From Chryseobacterium sp. RU37D (lineage in GTDB: Bacteria; Bacteroidota; Bacteroidia; Flavobacteriales; Weeksellaceae), in NCBI RefSeq assembly GCF_900156075.1, contig NZ_FTMM01000015.1, positions 1 to 64,000 on the forward strand: DNA of 64,000 nucleotides, given 5' to 3'. The notes below the pieces were generated by a model, which searched no databases, was not told the origin of the DNA, and saw nothing but the letters and a program-made list of their open reading frames with translations. Positions 36,452-43,600 of this stretch are shown here, piece after piece. A program made the position numbers and the translations under genes. Position 1 is the first letter of the stretch; each line of letters opens with the position of its first letter.

Positions 36452-36878
36452 TTAATTTTCCAAATACGGCTTCAGGCTTTTCCTTATAATCCTGTTCCAT
36501 CCTTCAGTAAAAGCATCCATAGAAAAATTTTCGCCCAGATCACTAAAACGATCAATGTCATCATGAGTAAGCTTAATTAAAGACTGATCACCTTCTGATT
36601 GAATTTTCCAAGTCACTGTCGTTTTTTCATATGAAAACTCGGGGTAAGCCCATGTATGCTCTAATTTTCGATTCGGAATAATTTCTAAAATCTCAGCCTG
36701 ATGATGAAATTTTTTTTTCTTCACCTGGTTCATAAAAATTAAATACTTTTCCAACTTTTAATTCAAAATCTGGTATATCAAAATACCATGCTTTCATTTC
36801 GTTCTTATCGGTTAATGCCTTCCAGACCTTTTCTGCTGGGACATTTACTTTGTCTTCTACTATGATTGGAATGATCAT
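36452..36878 (-). pseudogene. SRPBCC (AHSA1-like) protein interrupted by a homopolymer frameshift
   Basis: Two overlapping minus-strand frames together make a complete START/AHSA1 domain of about 142 residues. The first (from 36878) starts MIIPIIVEDKVNVPAEKVWKAL and runs to an out-of-frame tail after PGEEKK; the second carries on from FHHQAEILEII to WNRIIRKSLKPYLEN. They meet at a run of nine A (36710-36718 on the plus strand: nine T). Removing one base restores a continuous frame. It may be a real mutation, a phase-variable tract, slippage-dependent expression, or a base-calling error. Confidence 0.7.
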
Positions 36879-37046
36879 ATATTGTTTTTATTTTTTTTGA
36901 ATTTAGCTAATATTTTTCAGAAATATTTTGTATATAAATTATGAATATTAAATAATTGGTTATTCAAGACAGAAATACTCAAAAGCTCTAAATCCTTTAA
37001 AATAAAACCGACAAAATCTGCCGGCTTGATATTAAGTTAGATTATT

Positions 37047-37496
37047 TTATGAATGTTGCTGCATTTTCGCAGGGTCATCGTAATTTACCATCCAATTGAT
37101 GCCGAATTTATCGGTAAACATTCCGAAATAAGCTCCCCAAAATGTATCTGCCATTGGCATTGTTACCATTCCTCCTGCTGAAAGACCGCTGAATAATTTA
37201 TCAGCCTCTTCTTTAGATTCTACATTGATCGAAATAGAAAAATTGTTTCCTGCCTTGAATTGAGATGCATAGTCGCAGCCCGCATCACTACCCATCAAGA
37301 TTGTTTCTTTAGAAATCGGAAGCGAAACATGCATAATTTTGTCTTTATCCTCTTCTTTAGCTTCCTGTCCTTCCATTGGAGGCATTTCACCAAAAGTTCC
37401 GATGTAAGGATACTCTCCGCCGAAGACGGATTTATAAAAATCAAATGCTTCTCTGCAATTTCCGTTGAATGTTAAATAAACGTTTACTGATGCCAT
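37047..37496 (-). CDS. PhnB-like VOC protein
   Basis: 149 residues of the PhnB/'3-demethylubiquinone methyltransferase-like' VOC group: MASVNVYLTFNGNCREAFDFYKSVFGGEYP at the N-terminus, HVSLPISKETILMGSD in the first half and WGAYFGMFTDKFGINWMVNYD in the second. Members are homodimeric and few have a known function. Same strand as the SRPBCC and VOC genes around it. Confidence 0.85.
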   Translation of the reverse strand: MASVNVYLTFNGNCREAFDFYKSVFGGEYPYIGTFGEMPPMEGQEAKEEDKDKIMHVSLPISKETILMGSDAGCDYASQFKAGNNFSISINVESKEEADKLFSGLSAGGMVTMPMADTFWGAYFGMFTDKFGINWMVNYDDPAKMQQHS

Positions 37497-37564
37497 AATT
37501 GTATTTTTAGTTTTAAGTTTAGAGTTTAGAGGCTATCACTTTTAGTTGCGTATTGTGTGCAGCT

Positions 37565-38107
37565 TTATTCTTTTTCCGATAAGTTTTTTAACCTTGTTAA
37601 GCCTTCCTGATAATCTTTTCCTATGGCTTCTTCCATATTCATGAAAAATTTCATTATCGTAAAAGGATATGGTATGGTAGATGTAAAGCCCCATGTTGTC
37701 TTACTTCCGTTACCTTCCGGAACTACAGATACATAGGCATTTGCTTCACTTTCATAAGGTGTCAAAAAAACGATTTTTGTATCAATCCTTTTATTGGCCT
37801 GATCTATTTTTTTTACTTCCTGGCAGCCTTTTCCTGCTTCTTCTTTTTTACTTTCCCAGCACATTTTTTCTCCGGTCTGCCCGGTAGTTCCTGTCCAGTT
37901 TTTCTTCATATTCGGATCAAGGTCATTCCACGGGCTCCATTGATCTATTGCCTTTAAAGTATTGGTATTCTGCCATACTTTTTCTACTGGAGCATTGATT
38001 GAAATTGACTTTTCATATTTACAATCTCCCGAAACAAAAAATGCAGCAACAAGCCAAAAAATTAAAATTGAAGCTAAAATAATAATGATCCACTTTAAAA
38101 TTTTCAT
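37565..38107 (-). CDS. Membrane-anchored SRPBCC (polyketide-cyclase-like) protein
   Basis: 180 residues. An N-terminal membrane anchor (about 5-25, WIIIILASILIFWLVAAFF) precedes a SRPBCC domain that opens with SISINAPVEKVWQNTNTLKAIDQWSPW and ends with GLTRLKNLSE. Polyketide cyclase/dehydrase-like SRPBCC proteins usually bind hydrophobic ligands; the ligand here is unknown. It starts 18 bases after the preceding VOC gene on the same strand, and the PhnB-like gene follows 68 bases later. Confidence 0.8.
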   Translation of the reverse strand: MKILKWIIIILASILIFWLVAAFFVSGDCKYEKSISINAPVEKVWQNTNTLKAIDQWSPWNDLDPNMKKNWTGTTGQTGEKMCWESKKEEAGKGCQEVKKIDQANKRIDTKIVFLTPYESEANAYVSVVPEGNGSKTTWGFTSTIPYPFTIMKFFMNMEEAIGKDYQEGLTRLKNLSEKE

Positions 38108-38125
38108 ACGATTTTCCTTTAAAAA

Positions 38126-38497
38126 TTATCTATGCTGATCGATCAGGATCATATTTCCATCCGGATCTTTCAGATAAATATGTTCAGGTCCTGAGGTACT
38201 TTCATCAGCTTCCTTTTCTAATATCACGCCCTGCTGTTTCAAATGTTTCTGAATATCACGGACATCGTTAAAAGATTCAAGATTTTGTGCATTCTGATCC
38301 CATCCCGGATTAAAGGTAAGCATATTCCCGTCAAACATTGCCTGAAAAAGGCCGATGATGTTCTCATTGTTTTTCATAATGAGATAATTATGCTCTATGC
38401 TTCCTCCCATTGTACTGAATCCTAATTTTTCGTAGAAATCTTTTGATTTTTGGAGGTCTTTTACGCTCAAACTGATAGAAAATGCTCCTAATTTCAT
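38126..38497 (-). CDS. VOC-superfamily protein
   Basis: 123 residues. SISLSVKDLQKSKDFYEKLGF opens the first module and HIYLKDPDGNMILIDQH closes the second, a standard glyoxalase/bleomycin-resistance pattern. The start codon overlaps the stop of the upstream membrane-protein gene by four bases, so the two are translationally coupled. Confidence 0.85.
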   Translation of the reverse strand: MKLGAFSISLSVKDLQKSKDFYEKLGFSTMGGSIEHNYLIMKNNENIIGLFQAMFDGNMLTFNPGWDQNAQNLESFNDVRDIQKHLKQQGVILEKEADESTSGPEHIYLKDPDGNMILIDQHR

Positions 38498-38898
38498 ATT
38501 CTCTTATTATTTAATGCCAATCTGTATCCTACTAAAACCAATCCCCAAACTGCAATGCCGAGGATCCAAAACCAGACAGGTGTTGGCAGCATGATCATAT
38601 TATAAACTGTTGCAAGTAAAAAGAAAATTCCGCAAATAAGAGCGGATCTGTTTTTATCATCGTCTGCAATTTTCGTTGAGATAAATCCTGAAACTACCGC
38701 TCCTAAAGCATATCCTATTAATACAAGCAACAAAGCAGAAAATGGGAGTGTGGAAACATAATTTTTAAAACCTTCAACATCTGTGGTTTTAATACCTGCT
38801 GGAAGTGGATACAAATAGTGCCCAAGACTTTCTATAATCCAGATACAGAGCGAGCCTGAGACTATACCTCCGACTACAGCCAGAATTTTTCTAATCAT
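38494..38898 (-). CDS. Small four-helix inner-membrane protein
   Basis: 134 residues with hydrophobic segments near 5-25, 52-74, 85-103 and 108-125 and short polar loops. No family recognised. Overlaps the start of the VOC gene by four bases, so it forms a transcription unit with it and with the secreted protein gene just upstream (two bases apart). Confidence 0.65.
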   Translation of the reverse strand: MIRKILAVVGGIVSGSLCIWIIESLGHYLYPLPAGIKTTDVEGFKNYVSTLPFSALLLVLIGYALGAVVSGFISTKIADDDKNRSALICGIFFLLATVYNMIMLPTPVWFWILGIAVWGLVLVGYRLALNNKRI

Positions 38899-38900
38899 GA

Positions 38901-39371
38901 TTATTGGTTTTTTATACGTGTTTTAAAATCTAAAGTCCCGTCATAGCTTTTCCAATTGCCGATAAACTCAATGTACTGACCTTCAATTTTTTCCGTATTT
39001 TTATTCCATTTAAAAGTATAAATAAACCTTCCTTTAAGAATTCCTGAATGTTTTCCTTTGTTTTCTTCGGCTAGTTCGTATTCGCCGAAAACAGTACCTT
39101 TCTTTTTAGAATCTCTGTATTTGGCAATAGTCAATTTACCTTCAAATTTGCTATACGTTTTATCTACCAGGGTGTATCCGGAAACGAAATATTCCTGGTC
39201 ATTTTTTTTGTTTTGTTCGGAAATATTGATCTTTAATTTAATTTCTTCTCCTTTGCTGCCAATGGTTCCGGTGTACGGTTTGCTGTTATTCAGCCATACA
39301 TTTGAAATATCTGGCATTTGTGCAAAAGCAAAATTGGAAATGAGAACAAGGAACAATAAAATTTTTTTCAT
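38901..39371 (-). CDS. Small secreted protein, function unknown
   Basis: 156 residues; signal peptide 1-17 (ending FAFAQ). The mature part is beta-rich and lysine-rich, with EGQYIEFIGNWKSYDGTLDF near the C-terminus. Family not recognised. It is two bases upstream of the membrane-protein gene and 21 bases downstream of the DUF1569 gene, apparently in one operon. Confidence 0.6.
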   Translation of the reverse strand: MKKILLFLVLISNFAFAQMPDISNVWLNNSKPYTGTIGSKGEEIKLKINISEQNKKNDQEYFVSGYTLVDKTYSKFEGKLTIAKYRDSKKKGTVFGEYELAEENKGKHSGILKGRFIYTFKWNKNTEKIEGQYIEFIGNWKSYDGTLDFKTRIKNQ

Positions 39372-39392
39372 ATATGTTTTATTTAATAAAAA

Positions 39393-39848
39393 TTAAACTC
39401 CAAATTGTGCAAGATGGTGATTCAAATGTTTGGCAAACATATTATTCCACTCCTGAGCCTTCAATTTTCCGAAGGAGAAAGATTCTTTACCGTCAAAGGC
39501 TGAAGTTCCCAATTGCTGTGTCTTCTGAATAAAGCCGATCAGCCTTTTCTTTTCTTCATCGAAGTTTTTCCTGTCTGCTACGATAAACTGTGGTGCTGTA
39601 GGGCCGTTTTGCGTATATGCCTTATCACCCACTACTTTAGACTTTACAAAGTTTTTCAGGATAAATTTTGCGATGGCGCCCGGTTTTTTATGTTTTTCCG
39701 GCTCGTAAACCATTTCATAAGAGACGTTGCAATGTGCCAACATTTGATCTACCGTCATCTTCCCCCATAATCCTGTAGTTTCCGGTGTAAGATTATTTAT
39801 CCTATCAATGTAATTCTGAGCATCTTTTGCATCAAAAACGTTTTCCAT
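39393..39848 (-). CDS. DUF1569 (DinB-like fold) protein
   Basis: 151 residues. KMTVDQMLAHCNVSYEMVYE near 44-63 and FSFGKLKAQEWNNMFAKHLNHHLAQFGV at the C-terminus match the DUF1569 family, a four-helix DinB/YfiT-like fold. Three candidate metal ligands are conserved: His49 and the two histidines of HLNHHL. Activity unknown; other DinB-fold proteins are thiol-dependent transferases. Confidence 0.82.
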   Translation of the reverse strand: MENVFDAKDAQNYIDRINNLTPETTGLWGKMTVDQMLAHCNVSYEMVYEPEKHKKPGAIAKFILKNFVKSKVVGDKAYTQNGPTAPQFIVADRKNFDEEKKRLIGFIQKTQQLGTSAFDGKESFSFGKLKAQEWNNMFAKHLNHHLAQFGV

Positions 39849-40065
39849 AGTTCAATTAATTGTTAAAAACAAATATATTAGTTTTTTATGATTTCTTATA
39901 ATTTATTAGAAAAGAATTTAATCCTCTTAAAACCAAATCGTTATTAACATAATATATTTTTAAGTAAATATAAATTATCATTTTCGCAATTCATTTAAAA
40001 TATAATTAAAATACCAATTTAATTGATTCCTTCTATTAAACAAGATTTTAAATTCAAATAAAAAT
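39849..40065. other. AT-rich gene-free stretch
   Basis: About 215 bases of strongly AT-rich sequence between the DUF1569 and ecotin genes. I see no gene, repeat or hairpin in it; promoter elements for the DUF1569 gene probably lie near 39850-39900. Confidence 0.3.
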
Positions 40066-40093
40066 AAAACTCCTCACCGAAGCGAAGAGTTTT
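40066..40093 (-). terminator. Terminator after ecotin
   Basis: AAAACTC and GAGTTTT pair around a 14-base region that can pair further (TCG/CGA); on the minus strand a T tract follows. It sits 25 bases beyond the ecotin stop. Confidence 0.7.
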
Positions 40094-40117
40094 TTCTATA
40101 TCAATTTAAATAAGTAA

Positions 40118-40606
40118 TTATTTCTGAACTGCTTTTTTCATTCCATTATCAGCACGCAGAATCCTGTATCGAACCTCTGTGTCTTTAGGAATATAAAATA
40201 CCAAAGGCAATTTGCTGTTATATCTTACAATTTCTGGAAGTATAGAAACAAATTTTTTGGTTGGCTTCTGATTTCCGCATCCCATCATAGTACCCGGAGT
40301 CTGTCCATTGGATTCTACTTCATAATAGGTATATCCCCATCCCTGCAAATCCTGCTGCTTCATGGTCCCGGATAAAGAATATTTATTACAGTCCAGCATT
40401 TTTTCCATTCCTACGAAGAATTCCACTTTGAGGTTATCTTCATTTTTTTCTACAGGAAGCTGAATGTACACCTGTCTGTAACCATCTTTAGCCTTTGGAA
40501 ACATATCAATCTCCAGCTTTTCAAATTTCTCTGTTTTTTGTTGTGCAAAAGTATTTACTCCTACGAAAATTGCTAATCCTGCAATTAATTTACTTGAAAT
40601 CTTCAT
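40118..40606 (-). CDS. eco: Ecotin-type broad-range serine protease inhibitor
   Basis: Periplasmic inhibitor of trypsin-like serine proteases. Signal peptide ends TFAQ when the start is placed at MKISSKLIAGL (40606); an upstream ATG eleven codons earlier is less likely because it puts a polar stretch before the signal. The family motifs are all present: DMFPKAKDGYRQVYIQLP, CNKYSLSG, QGWGYTYYEVES, the reactive loop TPGTMMGCGNQ with the P1-P1' Met-Met, and KKFVSI. Two cysteines (in DCNK and MGCG) occupy the disulfide positions. Three bases downstream of the alpha-2-macroglobulin-like gene, so co-transcribed. Confidence 0.9.
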   Translation of the reverse strand: MKISSKLIAGLAIFVGVNTFAQQKTEKFEKLEIDMFPKAKDGYRQVYIQLPVEKNEDNLKVEFFVGMEKMLDCNKYSLSGTMKQQDLQGWGYTYYEVESNGQTPGTMMGCGNQKPTKKFVSILPEIVRYNSKLPLVFYIPKDTEVRYRILRADNGMKKAVQK

Positions 40607-40642
40607 TTGTAATTTTTTATTACTTTTCTGTTTATTCAAAAA

Positions 40643-43600
40643 CTATTCCAAAATTCGAACATTATTCCCTTTCGTGTGAGAATTCATCTGCGGTGCATAA
40701 TAATTTTGAATTGTAGTGATCCCATTAGAGAACGTACCGGATGCATTGGCTACGTAATCATATTCAAATACATATTTTCCTTTAGGCATATATTCAATAT
40801 AAAAATTAGTAGATGCATCTTTAGTTGATTGATAATATCCCAGATTATTTTTCCATTGATAACCCGATAATATGTTTACCGGCTCAAATCCGGCTGCCCT
40901 CATGTCTTTAAGGTGGATAAACTCCATAGGACGGTCTGTATTCAGGATCATTCTTACGGTTACCTTATCACCTACTTTCAGTGGGGTTTCTGAAGAGATT
41001 TTTTGCAACTCTTCACCATTTACCGTCTTTATTTTTCGATACAATTCTTTGGTAACAGAAATGTAGTTTTCAGAAGATTTTATTTTATCCAGATCTTCGT
41101 AATACTGCCAGAATAATCCGCCCTGTACAATTCCTGCACCTGGTTTTGTAATAGTTACTGTTGCCAGATTTTTATCCACTACATCGGTTTTAACAGTAGA
41201 TTTTACATATCCTGTAGCTTGCGTTTGCGGCTGCAAATCTTTTCCGCCCCAGATAATGGTTGCCTTGTCAGACTCTGCAGTTGTCCAGGATTTGCCTGAA
41301 TTGAGAATTGTAAAAATCACTTCCGAGGTCCCTCTAGAGCTTCCCCACGAATTAACTTCTTTTTGTGTAATCAGCCAGATTTTCATCTCTTCAATGAATT
41401 TCTGATCATTCGGTTTTAGAGTATTGAATGCTTCTAAAGCACCGGCCTGGTTGACCACTTTTGAACTGAACCAACCCCAGTCATCAAGGTTCTGCTTCCA
41501 GTAAACGCCCTGCGTTTTTGTATCTGTGGAAGTTTCTTTAAGATAATTCATTAATTTATCTGAAATATCTTTTACGCCGTAATTGCCCATCAATAAAGCC
41601 GCACGATGCAATCCGAAGAAGGTAAAATCTGTAAGTTTTGCCGTTTTCGCCTTTTGCTTCACAAGAGCTTTCAGGGTAGCACCTTTGCCTTTCAGTGGGT
41701 ATTCTTTTTCCCAGTAATTTCTGGTGTCAAGATAATCCAGTGCCCAGTTGGTCCAGACGTTTTCTTTTTTTACATCATAATACTTATCAACCTCATTATC
41801 AACATACTGAATAAGGTTTTTAACCAATTCTTTTTGTGCTGTAGACTGATAATCTTTCACATTATCTTTCAGCCACAGATTGATTTTTCCTAAATTTTTA
41901 AGAATATACAATGATGTGGAATAAGAGCTCGGATAGCCTGCATACCAGGAGAATCCACCATCCGGATTCTGCAGTTTACTGAAATCATCCCAATCCTGAT
42001 TGATGGAATTTTTCATGGTATTAACATCAAATAACAATGCTAATTTCTGAATTTGTTCCTGCTCGTTTTTACTTTCCAGAACCCAAGGCGTTTCTTCCAA
42101 TAATAGTTGTTTCAACTCCTGATTTTTTTCAAGATTTGAATTTAATAATCCTTTATTCTGATATTCTTCAAAAATGGTTTTCATTTTCGGGTTGGCTTTG
42201 AAAATTTCTGATGCTAAAACATCTGCAAACCATTTATTAAAAATTACATCGGCAGAATTGTTCTGATCATTTTTAAGGCTTGGAAGCACAAACATAATTT
42301 CCCATATCGGGTTTGTTGTCACTTCCAATGTGTTGGAAACATTAGAAATTGTTGTTGAATTCTCATTTTTAAGGTTATCCAGAACGAACGTTTTTGTCTC
42401 GCCTTCTTTCACGAAAACCGGAACGGCATCCGTCACCAGCATCCTGTTTGGAAGTACTGCGATGGCTTGCTGCTCACCATCAGAATAGTTTCCTGCTTTA
42501 GCAACAACTTTTAAAATGATCGATGAAACATTGTTTGGAACTTTTAATTTCCAAGTTACTGCGGAGTTTCCGTTTTCATTTAAGTTAAAATTCTGAGCAG
42601 CTGCAGTTAAACCAAACTGAGATGAAATATCTTCATTGGTGAAAGCATCTAAGACCTGTAAAACAGCTGAACCGTTTAATTTTTTATTTGTCAGGTTAGA
42701 TAATTTCGATTGAAGATTCAGCTCATCACCTTCTCTTAAAAATCTTGGATAATTCGGGCTTACAGAAAATTCTTTTTGAGTCACAACTTCTTTTTCCAAT
42801 GTTGCCACTCTTGCATCTTTTGTATGGGCAAGGAACATTAGCTTCCATTTTGTTAAAGCTTCCGGTGAGGTAAATTCAAAGCTTACATTTCCTTCTGAAT
42901 CTGTCTTGAGATCAGGATAGAAGAATGCAGTTTCGTTGAGATTCTGACGAACAGGGATTTTTTCTAATGATTCTGGTGATGTTTCATCGTTTGAAATTCC
43001 ATCAGCGTCAGCAACTCGGTAAGCACTCTTTTTTGCCATTGGTGCAGCCATAGCACTTACTTCCATAATTGGAGAAGATTCAACCTCAATAGCAGTCATC
43101 TTCTTAGGTTTTGGGCAGCCATTATACTCAGGTAATCCGGGAACTGTTGGACATGCATCATCCATATCCAAAACCCCATCTCTATCAGTATCAATATTAG
43201 TCAATCCAAATCTTCTGTCAAACCAGTTAAAATTCGGAACCTCTACATAATTTCCATTAAAATATTTTACTCTTTTCTGATAATATTTAGAAGAAAGATT
43301 TTGCCTGATATCATAAGAGGTGAACATTGAATATGGAATGTATAAATTCTGCCAGTCAAATGTATTTTTTGCAAACTGATCTAGAGACATATCATACATA
43401 TTTGCTAAAACCTCCGCATTTATCTTTTCTTTTTCAGCACCTAAAACTTTCACAGTCCATTTTTCTTTAGAATTAGGCTCTAGCTTATCCCTGAAAGTAA
43501 TCGTCTCGATTTTTAGCGGCTGTTCCGTATTCTTTATCTTTAAATTCACGGTTTGTGTCTGGATATCATTATATGCAACCAGCTGGAACTGAATATTTAA

